Notes: generated by a model not told the origin, from the sequence alone. A stretch of 42,379 bases of DNA from Chloroflexota bacterium (GCA_021778805.1 JAJYBV010000022.1:1-42379), one strand, 5' to 3'. Counted from the first letter of the stretch, positions 17,525-26,925 are shown. Program-made: numbers and translations.

Positions 17525-19053
17525 TGGCTGCTACCAAGAAAAAAACTCCTGAAACGGCTCCTTGGCAATGGACCATACACGAAGCCGCTGATCAATTGCG
17601 GCAAAAAAAGATTTCATCGGTTGAACTGACTCAAGCGCATTTCGAGCGCATTCGCGCAGTAGATTCCTCGGTTAAAGCGTTTTTAACTCTTTTAGAAGAC
17701 AGCGCACTGGCTGAAGCCCGCAATGCAGATGAAAAAATAGCAAAAGGCGGCAATCTTTCGCCGTTAACCGGCATTCCGCTGGGTATTAAAGACGTTGTTG
17801 TTACCAAAGGTATTCGCACAACCGCCGGTTCCCGTTTTCTGGAGCATTTTATTCCGCCGTATGACGCTACGGTTATGACCAAGCTGCGTTCTTCCGGCGC
17901 GGTTTTTTTGGGCAAATTAAATATGGATGAATTTGCCATGGGTTCTTCCACCGAAAACTCTGCCTATGGCCCTACGCACAACCCATGGGACCTTACACGT
18001 GTGCCCGGAGGCAGCAGCGGCGGATCTTCCGCATGTGTTGCGGCAGGCGAAGCTATGGGGTCGCTTGGCTCAGACACCGGAGGCTCTATCAGGCAGCCGG
18101 CAGCGCTCACCAACACAGTTGGATTAAAGCCAACCTACGGAAGAGTTTCCCGCTTTGGGCTTATTGCGTTTGCCTCTTCGTTAGACCAAATCGGCCCATT
18201 TGCCCGCGACGCGCGCGACTGCGCTTACCTGTTGGAAACAATCGCCGGATATGATCCTCACGACTCCACTTCGGTCAACGTTCCTGTTCCTAATTATGCT
18301 GCGGAATTAACGGGTGACATAAAAGACATGAAAATCGGTTTGCCAAAAGAATATTTTGTAGATGGCGCCGAACCCGGAGTTACCAAAGCGGTTGAAGAAG
18401 CAATTGCGGTTTACAAAAAATTAGGCGCGAAATTTGTAGATATTTCGCTGCCGCACACCAAATATGGGCTGCCATGCTACTACATTATTGCTCCGGCAGA
18501 GGCCAGCGCAAATTTATCGCGCTACGACGGCATAAAATACGGATTGTCGCTGCACGAAACAGCCAAAGATTTGGAAGATGTCTATAAATCTACCCGCGCC
18601 GAAGGCTTTGGCCCGGAAGTGCGGCGCCGTATTATGATTGGCGCTTATGCGCTTTCTTCCGGCTATTACGACGCATTTTATAAACGCGCACAGCAGGTTC
18701 GCACACTCATTAAAAAAGATTTTGATGATGCGTTTGGCAAATGCGATATCATTTTAACGCCAACATCACCCACAACCGCTTTCAAGATTGGTGATCGCAC
18801 CTCTGATCCATATTCTATGTATCTGGCGGATTTATTTACCATTCCGGCAAATTTGGCGGGAATATGCGGAATATCTATTCCGGGTGGATTCAGTGAAGGT
18901 TTGCCTGTGGGAGTACAGCTGCTGGGCAATACATTTGCGGAATCGGATATTTTACGCGCCGCAGACGCTTTTGAACGGGTAACCGATTTTCATACCCAAA
19001 TGGCGGATCTTTCTGCCTCGGCGGTAAAACCGAAGCGTAAAAAAAGCTCGTAG
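17524..19053 (+). CDS. gatA: Glutamyl-tRNA(Gln) amidotransferase subunit A
   Basis: 509 residues. GatA is the amidase that releases ammonia from glutamine for transamidation of misacylated tRNA. The Lys/cis-Ser/Ser triad of the amidase-signature family is intact: K89 in GIPLGIKD, S164 in PGGSSGGSS and S188 in [10 protein letters not shown]. The spacing matches the family (75 and 24 residues). The C-terminus is Lys-rich. gatB is not in the window, so the third subunit must be encoded elsewhere. The next feature downstream is the structured RNA. Confidence 0.97.
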   Translation: MAATKKKTPETAPWQWTIHEAADQLRQKKISSVELTQAHFERIRAVDSSVKAFLTLLEDSALAEARNADEKIAKGGNLSPLTGIPLGIKDVVVTKGIRTTAGSRFLEHFIPPYDATVMTKLRSSGAVFLGKLNMDEFAMGSSTENSAYGPTHNPWDLTRVPGGSSGGSSACVAAGEAMGSLGSDTGGSIRQPAALTNTVGLKPTYGRVSRFGLIAFASSLDQIGPFARDARDCAYLLETIAGYDPHDSTSVNVPVPNYAAELTGDIKDMKIGLPKEYFVDGAEPGVTKAVEEAIAVYKKLGAKFVDISLPHTKYGLPCYYIIAPAEASANLSRYDGIKYGLSLHETAKDLEDVYKSTRAEGFGPEVRRRIMIGAYALSSGYYDAFYKRAQQVRTLIKKDFDDAFGKCDIILTPTSPTTAFKIGDRTSDPYSMYLADLFTIPANLAGICGISIPGGFSEGLPVGVQLLGNTFAESDILRAADAFERVTDFHTQMADLSASAVKPKRKKSS

Positions 19054-19060
19054 TAAACAA

Positions 19061-19477
19061 CCACTGAGCTGAAGACTCAGTGGCTTCGGCCACGAAAGTC
19101 CAGGCCCAGTCCCGCAAGGGCACGTTCACCAGACTCGGTCAGGAGAAATCCTGGTTCCGTTCGGAAGGTCATGACACCTCCGGTTGACGCATCAGACCGG
19201 CAGTTCTGTCGTTTGCAGTTAAGAAGGGGTGGGGTAAGGCCCGGTGCTGCAAGCGTAAAAAGCTTTTTGAACATTGTCGAGATGAGGTCGGATTCCCTGT
19301 GCGGTCACAGCACAGAGATACGCATCACCTGCCTTCGGGCAGAGTATTTTGAATTGGCTGGCTCTCATCCAAAGCCAGTCCCCGCACGGGGAAAGAAGTC
19401 ATTCAACACTACATTGAAACACAAGGGTAAGGAACGGCGGTTATTCTTTACAGCCACAAGCAAAAGAAATAACCGCC
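19061..19477 (+). ncRNA. Large structured non-coding RNA (candidate HEARO / IscB omega-RNA-like)
   Basis: This 400-base stretch has no sustained coding frame and is packed with plus-strand hairpins. They are CCACTGAG/CTCAGTGG (19061-19083, competing with GTGGC-TTCG-GCCAC at 19080-19093), CCC-GCAA-GGG (19111-19120), CAGGA-GAAA-TCCTG (19140-19153), TTCC/GGAA (19155-19166), CCGGT/ACCGG (19180-19200), CTGTGC/GCACAG (19297-19315), CTGCC-TTCG-GGCAG (19329-19342), CTGGCT/AGCCAG (19358-19378), CCCC/GGGG (19380-19391) and a long closing stem (19436-19477). UUCG and GNRA tetraloops appear only when read on the plus strand, which fixes the orientation. The middle part (GGTTGACGCATCAGACCGG) resembles my recollection of HEARO/omega-RNA elements, but no IscB or TnpB gene is adjacent. 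Structure is well supported; the family is uncertain. Confidence 0.7.
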
Positions 19478-19589
19478 CCAGCGCTTTGCATAAACACTTG
19501 CCACTCTGAGCAGAGATCCTCCAGATCAATAACAACATTGCCCGCAAAATTTTGCGTAAAGGAATACACTGTATAAGCATGGAGACGCT

Positions 19590-20141
19590 ATGGCAAAGAA
19601 ATTGTTGAAGAAAAAACCACCAAAGAAAAACCGAAAACAGAATAAAGCAGAATACGCGACATATTTTGCGCGGTTATTGCTGGTTTCTGCGATTGTATTC
19701 AGCGCAGTGCTGCTTTTTTCCGCAATTGCGCTGCGCGCGGGCAATACGGCAGTCAGTTCCGCGGGAATATTGAATATATTAGCGCCGGCAAACGCGCCAC
19801 CGGCAATCAACGCCATTACAGTGCAAAATCCTGCGGCGCCGCAAAACACGCCACCGGCAATCCCTGCATATACATTCGGCATGTGGGCATCAAATATGGC
19901 GCCGGCGATTGGGCAATCAACAACTATCTATGCCAGGGTAAGCCACAATATGGCGCCAATGCCCAACATTACGGTAACAATTACCGCACAAGGCGCGACC
20001 TATTCGGCGGTAACAGACGCCGACGGCATAGCAATGTTTACATTAGCGAGCAGCGTGCGCAGCATACCGGTATTTATTGCCGGAAAAGTAAATGTTGGCG
20101 GCGAAGTTTTAACGAACTCGACATTTTTCACACCATATTGA
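19590..20141 (+). CDS. Membrane-anchored protein with Ig-like extracytoplasmic domain
   Basis: 183 residues, not recognised as a named family. A very basic N-terminus (KKLLKKKPPKKNRK) precedes one membrane helix at about 26-49. An Ala/Pro/Asn-rich linker follows, containing two similar PPAI segments. The C-terminal domain of about 80 residues has the pattern of a bacterial Ig-like fold (TTIYARVSHNMAPMPNITVT then ITAQGATYSAVTDADGIAMF). The arrangement suggests an inside-positive anchor with an outside beta domain. GGAGA precedes the ATG. It lies just downstream of the structured RNA and converges on the next gene with an 11-base gap. Confidence 0.65.
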   Translation: MAKKLLKKKPPKKNRKQNKAEYATYFARLLLVSAIVFSAVLLFSAIALRAGNTAVSSAGILNILAPANAPPAINAITVQNPAAPQNTPPAIPAYTFGMWASNMAPAIGQSTTIYARVSHNMAPMPNITVTITAQGATYSAVTDADGIAMFTLASSVRSIPVFIAGKVNVGGEVLTNSTFFTPY

Positions 20142-20152
20142 TGAGCGCCAAA

Positions 20153-20542
20153 TCATAGATAGACATGATCACGAAAGAAATCACTAATTTCCTCGGGTAT
20201 AGAATTAATATTCATATAATCTACCGTGATTTCCGGCGGAATATTAAATTTTTGATTTCCTTTTGTCAGGATAATAAGGATATCAAAATTGTCACAATTA
20301 TTAGTTTTTATAGCGTCTATAATATCCTGCGCGGCAGGCGTTCCGTTTTTCCACCGGATTTCTTCGCTTATTACAGCAGCTTGAATTGCATTATTTTCCA
20401 TGAATGTTACCGCAAGTTCAGCTGAGCAAACAGTAAATTTTATTTTGCTTGCAGGCAATGGAAAAGCTTCACCTCGGCTGCTTGCTGCAAATCTTCCTAT
20501 AAATTCCATGTTGCGGTCAGTTACAACCAAAATATTCTTCAT
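20153..20542 (-). CDS. Hypothetical 129-residue protein
   Basis: Not recognised. The sequence reads as an alternating alpha/beta fold: a first strand MKNILVVTDRN, then IKFTVCSAELAVTF, IQAAVISEEI and FDILIILTKG. This resembles the layout of a receiver-like or Rossmann-like domain, but the acidic pocket and phosphoacceptor pattern of a true response regulator is not convincing. AGGGATG lies before the ATG and codon use is like its neighbours, so it is probably a real gene. It is divergent from the large XRE-NB-ARC-TPR gene, with 185 bases between the two starts, and could share its control region. Confidence 0.6.
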   Translation of the reverse strand: MKNILVVTDRNMEFIGRFAASSRGEAFPLPASKIKFTVCSAELAVTFMENNAIQAAVISEEIRWKNGTPAAQDIIDAIKTNNCDNFDILIILTKGNQKFNIPPEITVDYMNINSIPEEISDFFRDHVYL

Positions 20543-20727
20543 AACACATCCCTAAAAATGTACTGTTTATCCGATGGATCATTGTGATAAGTAATCTATA
20601 AATATGATAAAATACTTTTAGATTCGCGCCAATATCAAATATGTATCAAAATATGTGTCATGTGAAAAAAATTGCGGCGTATTCATAATAATACCGCAAA
20701 ATATGTTGCTATGGAAATTATTTTTTT

Positions 20728-23163
20728 ATGAACGCTAAACTTAAAAGCCTTGTAGGATCAAATATCAAACTTATCACCAAAAGAGAAACCTGTGGATATT
20801 CGCGAAAAAAACTTGCAACTCAAATTGCGCGATACCTTTATACCGACACTGCTGCTGCGATCGATGTGCAAGAAATCGGCAGGTGGGAACGCAATGAACA
20901 TCAGCCAAACATAGAATATAAAAAGGCGTTATGCGCTATTTTAAACGCAACACCCGAAGAATTGGGGTTCAGTTCCCGATCAAAAATAATGACAAGTGTT
21001 CCAGCGTATTTACCGATTGAGAAAAACTATACCGGCAGAAACAATTTGCGGACAATATTTCAGGAAAAATTAGCGGCAAATAAGAAGAAAACTATTTTAG
21101 CGGTGCATGGAGTTGGCGGGATTGGCAAATCAGCATTTATTGCTACAATTATACAAACGACTGCCGCTATACAAACAACTTTTTCCGATGGTGTTCTTTG
21201 GATAACGTGTGAAAATTTTACCGGCGCAAGAGGTTATAACAGATTTTTAAGGCATTTAGCTGATAAAATAAAGGCAGCAGATCCTTTAAGCGCAACGATT
21301 CAACAAATAAAACATACACTCCTGGTTTATTTTTCTAAGTTAAACCATTGTTTGATCATACTGGATGATATCAATCCTGATTTAGAGAAAAATCTTAAGG
21401 AAATATTTGAGTTGCTCTGCGCAGAAAAAAATACAACCCTCATCCTTATCTCCCGGCAAAAAATTAATAGCGCCGATAGATGCATATTCGATGTACCAAT
21501 GCCATCACTCACAAACGCTGAAGCAAACACGTTAATGGCCAGATTATTACAGGAGAAAACCAATGAAAGACCAGATTTACCTGAATGGAATATTATTCCA
21601 AATATCTGCCAAACAGTTGTAAATCATCCATTAACTATACACTTGCTCAGCGCATATTATTCAGAAAATAATATTTTAATCCAAAATGATTATCAAAATT
21701 TACAGCAATTATTTTCTCAAACCAAGGTAATGGACACTGGTCTAAAGCAGTGTTTTGAACGATATCACCGATTGCTGAGTGAATTTAAGCAATTTTTATT
21801 GGCGGCTTTGACCCTTTTAGACGGCAAATATATCGCCAAAGCAATCATTATTTCAATGGGGCAAGCGCTGGCCGAAGCTAAACACCATACCATAGATATG
21901 TCCCAAGAAATAGCGGAATTAATACAATCTTCAATCGTTACGGAGGCCGGTGATGATGATGTCACAATTCATGATATTTATCGGGAATACATTCTCAATA
22001 ATTTCCAAACAAAATTTTCACAAAAAGATCAAACGCTTATCTATAGCCTTTTAGCCAATGTTTTTGCAGATTATGCCATCCAATATCGTGAACATGTGTT
22101 TGATTTCCATGAAAATATGATTGGCAAGCAGGAAACTAATATTCATAACGCGCTTCAATGGGCGAATGAACAGCAAAACTATGCGCTCATCGGCAAAATA
22201 TGTTTAGGTATGTCTGGCTATTGGCGCACAAACGTCTTATCAGAAGAAAACATTACTTGGCAGAAATATATTCAATGGGGAATTGAAGCATACAATAAAC
22301 TGCTTCAGCCACTTCGCGCAGAAACTTCGGAATATCGATTCGTAATGATGGAAAAAGTCAGTATTCAAAATTTACATGCATGGTTCTATTTTAATCGCCG
22401 GGAACTTGATTCAGCCAAAGCTATATATACCGAAACAATACAAACCTTTCAAACGCTGCAGAATATACGCGGAATCTGCTCTACAAACATTGCGCTTTGT
22501 GAAACAGCTATGTCAAATGGCGATTGGAGCGCCGCAGCGCTATATGCCGCAACAGCCATTCAGCTGTTAGACGCTGAATTGAAGAAACCGGAAAACACCG
22601 AACGGCTAAAATTGCTGCGCAATAGAGGCGAGGCAGAAACAATGGAGGCTAAAATAGCTTGGTTCCATGAAGAATATGAAACTGCGATACAAAAATTGCA
22701 AAACGCAGAACAATTTTTTAAAGACAGCCAAAACGATTGGGGATTAGTTACTTGCTGGTCGCTGCTGGGACATATCTATTTAGATCTTCATCACGATGTG
22801 AAGATGGCTTTTCAATATGTTGCCAAAATGCAGCAAACAGATTTAAGAAATGACGATGATGTAGCTATTGATTGGGTTCTTTCAGCGAAAATTTTGGTAG
22901 AAAATAACCAATTGCGCAACGCAGAGCAGATATTATTGCGGTATATATCCGAACATAACAATATCGTATTTTATGAATATCTGGCAATTGCAAATTATAT
23001 TCTCGGAGTTATTTATTATAAGCAGCATAAACAACAAAAAGCCTGCGCGCACTTTCAAGAAGCAATTCAGCTGCGATCTGCGCATTTCGGGCCAATTACC
23101 AAAAATGCGCAGCGCTATATAGCGGAGATTTCCGGCGAGGAATCTATGATACATAGCAAATAG
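20728..23163 (+). CDS. XRE-NB-ARC-TPR protein (STAND-type signalling ATPase)
   Basis: 811 residues. The N-terminus (about 5-85) reads as a helix-turn-helix of the XRE type (GYSRKKLATQIARYL, EIGRWERNEHQPN). An NB-ARC-type nucleotide-binding domain follows: P-loop GVGGIGKS at 128-135, Walker B CLIILDDI at 208-215, a sensor-like ISRQ at 241-244, and HPLTI at 300-304 in place of the GLPLA motif. A winged-helix-like region and a long C-terminal helical repeat (about 470-811) with TPR-like patterns complete it. Proteins of this layout are ATP-dependent switches, used in bacteria as transcription regulators and in some cases as phage-sensing defence proteins. No enzymatic effector domain is seen, which favours a regulator. 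The Shine-Dalgarno sequence is weak. Confidence 0.85.
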   Translation: MNAKLKSLVGSNIKLITKRETCGYSRKKLATQIARYLYTDTAAAIDVQEIGRWERNEHQPNIEYKKALCAILNATPEELGFSSRSKIMTSVPAYLPIEKNYTGRNNLRTIFQEKLAANKKKTILAVHGVGGIGKSAFIATIIQTTAAIQTTFSDGVLWITCENFTGARGYNRFLRHLADKIKAADPLSATIQQIKHTLLVYFSKLNHCLIILDDINPDLEKNLKEIFELLCAEKNTTLILISRQKINSADRCIFDVPMPSLTNAEANTLMARLLQEKTNERPDLPEWNIIPNICQTVVNHPLTIHLLSAYYSENNILIQNDYQNLQQLFSQTKVMDTGLKQCFERYHRLLSEFKQFLLAALTLLDGKYIAKAIIISMGQALAEAKHHTIDMSQEIAELIQSSIVTEAGDDDVTIHDIYREYILNNFQTKFSQKDQTLIYSLLANVFADYAIQYREHVFDFHENMIGKQETNIHNALQWANEQQNYALIGKICLGMSGYWRTNVLSEENITWQKYIQWGIEAYNKLLQPLRAETSEYRFVMMEKVSIQNLHAWFYFNRRELDSAKAIYTETIQTFQTLQNIRGICSTNIALCETAMSNGDWSAAALYAATAIQLLDAELKKPENTERLKLLRNRGEAETMEAKIAWFHEEYETAIQKLQNAEQFFKDSQNDWGLVTCWSLLGHIYLDLHHDVKMAFQYVAKMQQTDLRNDDDVAIDWVLSAKILVENNQLRNAEQILLRYISEHNNIVFYEYLAIANYILGVIYYKQHKQQKACAHFQEAIQLRSAHFGPITKNAQRYIAEISGEESMIHSK

Positions 23164-23232
23164 ATCGCATTCTACAGATTTGAATTTCGGCAAACAAGAT
23201 AATTTATTGCTTCGCGTGCGGGAATGACAAAC

Positions 23233-24204
23233 TTAGTGCTTGGCGGCAATTTTACCCGCTAAAAATGATAAAAGCGCCAAACAAGTTGCCTTCACAGTCA
23301 TATCGGCAACATCTTTTTGCGGATCTACCTCTACTACATCAATGCCAATGATATGCTGCTGCTGACCCAGCCAAAACAGCGCATCGAACATCTCCCAAGG
23401 GCTTAACCCGCCTGGTGAAGACGCCGGACATCCCGGAGCCGCTGAGCGTTCCAGCACATCCATATCAACGGTAATATAAACTCCGTGCGGCGATTGGGCC
23501 GCCTGCTGATATGCCAGCGTCGCACAGTCCATAATTCCTTTGCTGCGCACATCACGCATTGTATATATTCCAATGCCTTGAGAACGCGCCCAATCATTAT
23601 AGATTTTGGAATTAGAACAGCCGTGTATCCCTAATTGGGCAATATATTCGCCGCGCAATGCCCCGCGTTCAATAGCCCCGCGAATTGGCGTGCCATTGTT
23701 TGGGCCGTTTTCTAAAGTTCGCACATCATGATGCGCATCGAATTGCACCAAACCAAGCGGCCCACCAAAATGATGCGATAACGCGGAAAGTACCGGCCTG
23801 GTGATGGAGTGATCTCCTCCAAGAGTTACAATAAAATTAGCCGAATCCGCTACTGTGCTGATCGCCTGCTCAATATGGCTGTGGCTTTGCTCTGCGCTGA
23901 GAATATTCATTGCAATATCACCAATATCGCAAACGCTTAGCTCCTGTAATTGAATATCATAATCAGAATGATAAACAGAGAAATCCAGCAATACCCGCCG
24001 AATTGCCGACGGCGTTAAAAAAGCGCCGCTATGCGATAACGAAGAACGGGAAAACGGCGCGCCAATCATAACTGCGTCGAATGAGCGCAGCGCAGTTGTA
24101 CGGTCCCATTGCTGAACCCAATCTCCGGCTTTAGGATTGTTAGGATCCGGCGCAGGGGTGCGAAATACCGCGTTTGGCGGCAGAAGATATGGAATATCGG
24201 TCAT
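23233..24204 (-). CDS. Ureohydrolase (arginase/agmatinase/formimidoylglutamase family)
   Basis: 323 residues from the ATG at 24204, which has AAAGGGAC upstream. A longer frame reaches back through promoter sequence and is unlikely. The family hydrolyses guanidino or formimino groups with a dimanganese centre. All metal ligands are present: H132 in GGDHS, D156/H158/D160 in DAHHD, and D247/D249 in TVDMD. The usual DP after the last motif is replaced by ER (VLERSAAPG). The substrate cannot be assigned: no hut, spe or arc genes are nearby. It is divergent from hisS. Confidence 0.87.
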   Translation of the reverse strand: MTDIPYLLPPNAVFRTPAPDPNNPKAGDWVQQWDRTTALRSFDAVMIGAPFSRSSLSHSGAFLTPSAIRRVLLDFSVYHSDYDIQLQELSVCDIGDIAMNILSAEQSHSHIEQAISTVADSANFIVTLGGDHSITRPVLSALSHHFGGPLGLVQFDAHHDVRTLENGPNNGTPIRGAIERGALRGEYIAQLGIHGCSNSKIYNDWARSQGIGIYTMRDVRSKGIMDCATLAYQQAAQSPHGVYITVDMDVLERSAAPGCPASSPGGLSPWEMFDALFWLGQQQHIIGIDVVEVDPQKDVADMTVKATCLALLSFLAGKIAAKH

Positions 24205-24218
24205 GATACGGTCCCTTT

Positions 24219-24248
24219 TTGACAAAGATACGTTTGCACGCTTATACT
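24219..24248 (+). promoter_or_regulatory. Sigma-70-type promoter for hisS
   Basis: TTGACA at 24219-24224, an 18-nt spacer, and TATACT at 24243-24248. It lies about 125 bases upstream of hisS and only 15 bases from the start codon of the divergent ureohydrolase, so the two transcription units overlap here. The leader shows no T-box features. Confidence 0.82.
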
Positions 24249-24371
24249 GAAAGATATTAACACACATTAAAAATGTAGTACAAAAGCAAGCCGGTACAGA
24301 GAAAAAATATCTTCTCGGCATTTTCAGTATACGATATTATCGCTACTTTCACGGATGGGATACAACAACCT

Positions 24372-25661
24372 ATGACTGCATATCGCGCCGTACAAGGCGT
24401 TAAAGATATTCTTCCTGAACAATCTGCCCTATGGGAGCATTTTGAAAAAATTATAAAAACAACGTGCGGCCTGTTTGGCTATCAGCGCATTGAAACACCG
24501 ATTTTTGAAGAAACCGGTGTGTACGCCCGCGGTGTCGGTGAAGGCACCGATATTGTAGAAAAAGAAATGTATACATTTAAAGACCGAGGGGATACTAGCT
24601 TAACATTAGAGCCTGAAGGCACCGCAGGCGTTGTGCGCGCATATATTGAACACGGCATGCAAATGAAACCGCAGCCGGTTAAATTATTTTATGTGCGCAC
24701 ACCAATTTTTCGCTACGAACGCCCGCAAAAAGGCCGGCTGCGGGAACACCATCAGTTCGGTTGCGAGGCTATCGGCGAAAGCGATCCGATGCTGGACGCA
24801 GAGTTAATATCGGTTATTTGGTCGGTGTATACTCGAATGGGTTTAACCAATCTTTCCATTCAATTGAACAGCATTGGCGATAAAGCTTGCAAACCGGGTT
24901 ATATGCAAAAATTAATAGAATATTATACCCCCCTGCAAGATGATTTATGCGCCGATTGCAAAGTTCGTTTCACAAAAAATCCCCTGCGGCTGTTAGACTG
25001 CAAAGAAGAACGCGATCAGCCAAAAATTGCGCACGCGCCTAAAATAGCGGAATATTTATGTGCCGATTGCGAGGAACATTTTGCGCTGCTGAAACAATAT
25101 CTGGAGGAAATGCACATACCATATACACTGAATCCGCTGCTGGTGCGTGGATTGGATTATTATACCCGCACCGTTTTCGAGCTGATTTCAGAAGATATCG
25201 GCGGCAGACAAAACGCTATCGGCGGCGGCGGCAGGTACGATGGGTTAATAGAATTGCTTGGCGGCAAGCCTACGCCCGCAATTGGCTTTGGCTCCGGTAT
25301 GGAACGAGCCATCGCATTGCTGGAACAACAAAAAGGCACAGAGATTGCCGAAAAACAGCCCGAAGTATACATTATTGCGTTAAACGCTATGGCAAAGCGC
25401 AAAGCGGCAGAGTTTGCTAACACGTTGCGCGAAAAAGATATCAAAACACTGCTGGGTTTTGGTTCGCGCAGTTTAAAAGCATTTATGAAAGCTGCAAACG
25501 CCAGTGGCGCGCAGTGGGCCGTTATCATCGGTGAAGAGGAAGCGCAAACAAATACCGTTGCGCTGCGCAATCTGCGCGCCGGCGCCGATGATGACCATAA
25601 ACAAGTTTCACTCAGCGTTGAAGAGGGCCTGCAAACTATTCTGCGCTCGGTTCAGCAATAA
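24372..25661 (+). CDS. hisS: Histidine-tRNA ligase
   Basis: 429 residues, full length. A class II aminoacyl-tRNA synthetase that charges tRNA-His. Visible are TLEPEGTAGVVRAY (79-91), motif 2 FRYERPQKGRLREHHQF (113-129), the histidine-binding RGLDYYTRTVFE, GGGRYDGL and motif 3 GFGSGMERAI, followed by the C-terminal anticodon-binding domain. Two LCADC segments in the middle domain give a cysteine cluster seen in some bacterial HisRS. The 3' end overlaps the 3' end of rsgA by 26 bases, tail to tail. Confidence 0.97.
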   Translation: MTAYRAVQGVKDILPEQSALWEHFEKIIKTTCGLFGYQRIETPIFEETGVYARGVGEGTDIVEKEMYTFKDRGDTSLTLEPEGTAGVVRAYIEHGMQMKPQPVKLFYVRTPIFRYERPQKGRLREHHQFGCEAIGESDPMLDAELISVIWSVYTRMGLTNLSIQLNSIGDKACKPGYMQKLIEYYTPLQDDLCADCKVRFTKNPLRLLDCKEERDQPKIAHAPKIAEYLCADCEEHFALLKQYLEEMHIPYTLNPLLVRGLDYYTRTVFELISEDIGGRQNAIGGGGRYDGLIELLGGKPTPAIGFGSGMERAIALLEQQKGTEIAEKQPEVYIIALNAMAKRKAAEFANTLREKDIKTLLGFGSRSLKAFMKAANASGAQWAVIIGEEEAQTNTVALRNLRAGADDDHKQVSLSVEEGLQTILRSVQQ

Positions 25662-26634
25662 GGGTGAGATAACTGTCATATCTTTCCTCACTGATTTTGC
25701 CGGCTGCCACCGCGTCACGCACTGCGCAGAATTCCGCGGCGCCGTCGTGCGCACAGTCGGCGTATTTGCAATCATCAAGAAATGGCTGCAGGTCGCGGAA
25801 TGCGCCGGCAATTTCATCTGATGGCAGTTTCCAAAATTGCAAATCGCTTATGCCCGCCGAATCCGCAATCCATTTGCCTGATTCCATGCGAAACAGGCGA
25901 ACACCTGTGGTGGTTTGCCTGCCTTGCAGCGTGGCTTTGCTGATCTCGGCGGTTTTTTGCTGCGCGCCGGGCACAATAATATTGATGATGGAAGATTTTC
26001 CCACACCGGAAGGGCCGCAAATCAACGTCATATTGCCAAATGCGTCTGTCAGATTGGAAAAACCGCTATTCGTATAGGCGCTGCTTAAGATAACTTCATA
26101 GCCGATATTTTGATAGATATCAATCATTTTTTGCACATCCGAAGGAATATGCAAATCTATTTTATTAAAGCAGATTAGCGCCGGTATTTTATTATTTTCC
26201 GCCAGCGCCAAAAAACGATCCAGTAAATTAAAGTTGGGATAGGGATCGTTTACAGAGAAAATGACACAAACGGTGTCGAGGTTGGCAAGAAGAATTTTTT
26301 CATCAACAGATTCGGCTTTAGCGCGGGAAAATTTGCTGATCCTGGGCTGTACATCCTCGATAACACCGCTTTCTTTATCGATAACCGTAACTAAAACTCT
26401 GTCACCTACAGTAATATGATATCGATCTTGTGGCGCTTCATCCGGAGTTTCCTGCTGATTGTTCTTCAAAATGCGCCGCGCCGGAGCAGTAGCTTTGCCT
26501 TTGAAATCGAATATTTTCCCGCGTTTTAATTTTCCGCGAAGCACACATAACAGCAGAGAATTATCATCCATGGAAACAAGAAAATATTGGTGCGATTTTT
26601 CAACAATTATACCCTGCTGATATTCACGATTCAA
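25636..26634 (-). CDS. rsgA: Small ribosomal subunit biogenesis GTPase RsgA
   Basis: 332 residues. RsgA is a late-stage 30S maturation GTPase with circularly permuted G motifs. The order seen is an N-terminal OB fold, G4 NKID (157-160), G1 GPSGVGKS (207-214) and G3 DSAG (258-261). The C-terminal zinc cluster has C289, C294, H296 and C303. The start is TTG, because the nearby ATG is out of frame; GGAG lies about 13 bases upstream. It converges on hisS. Confidence 0.95.
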   Translation of the reverse strand: MNREYQQGIIVEKSHQYFLVSMDDNSLLLCVLRGKLKRGKIFDFKGKATAPARRILKNNQQETPDEAPQDRYHITVGDRVLVTVIDKESGVIEDVQPRISKFSRAKAESVDEKILLANLDTVCVIFSVNDPYPNFNLLDRFLALAENNKIPALICFNKIDLHIPSDVQKMIDIYQNIGYEVILSSAYTNSGFSNLTDAFGNMTLICGPSGVGKSSIINIIVPGAQQKTAEISKATLQGRQTTTGVRLFRMESGKWIADSAGISDLQFWKLPSDEIAGAFRDLQPFLDDCKYADCAHDGAAEFCAVRDAVAAGKISEERYDSYLTLIAEPSAE

Positions 26635-26743
26635 ATGTACTCATTCTCCGGCTTCTATAAATTGCGCCAATTTTCATTAGTGTATGCATTAGCCATAGTA
26701 TCCTTTATATCATACTACTTTCCGAGTTCAAACTGCTGAATAA

Positions 26744-26925
26744 ATGAACTTTAATATTTTAATCAGGATGAAGTCCAACATAGCGGAGTAAATCCAGTGA
26801 CCCATAGTGCCTGTTATTGAACAAACACTGCACGGTACACATGGGTAGAGGTGGGGAAACAAACCACACGATTCATCGTGTGGTGTTCGTTTCGGGGCCA
26901 CCTTGCCATCTACACCGCTCCAAAG
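26744..26925. repeat. Dispersed repeat, module A (copy 1)
   Basis: About 180 bp starting TGAACTTTAATATTTTAATC and matching 42212-42379 along most of its length. It contains a 20-bp palindrome, CCACACGAT-TC-ATCGTGTGG (26864-26883), and the sequence CACTGCACGGTACACATGGG (26826-26845), which recurs inverted at 27125-27144. Confidence 0.8.

Noticed and set aside
19080-19477. RNase P RNA or tmRNA as the identity of the structured region
   Set aside because: A short stretch (CACGAAAGTCC) recalls RNase P, but the other conserved RNase P segments are absent. There are no tRNA-like ends or tag frame for tmRNA.
19171-19509. 112-codon open frame inside the structured RNA region
   Set aside because: It has no ribosome-binding site, an odd composition, and overlaps hairpins end to end. 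It is a chance frame in RNA-coding DNA.
19590-23163. Prophage or integrative element
   Set aside because: No integrase, attachment repeat, capsid or conjugation gene is present. Composition does not shift sharply.
24249-24371. T-box leader for hisS
   Set aside because: No specifier loop, T-box sequence or terminator/antiterminator pair could be found.
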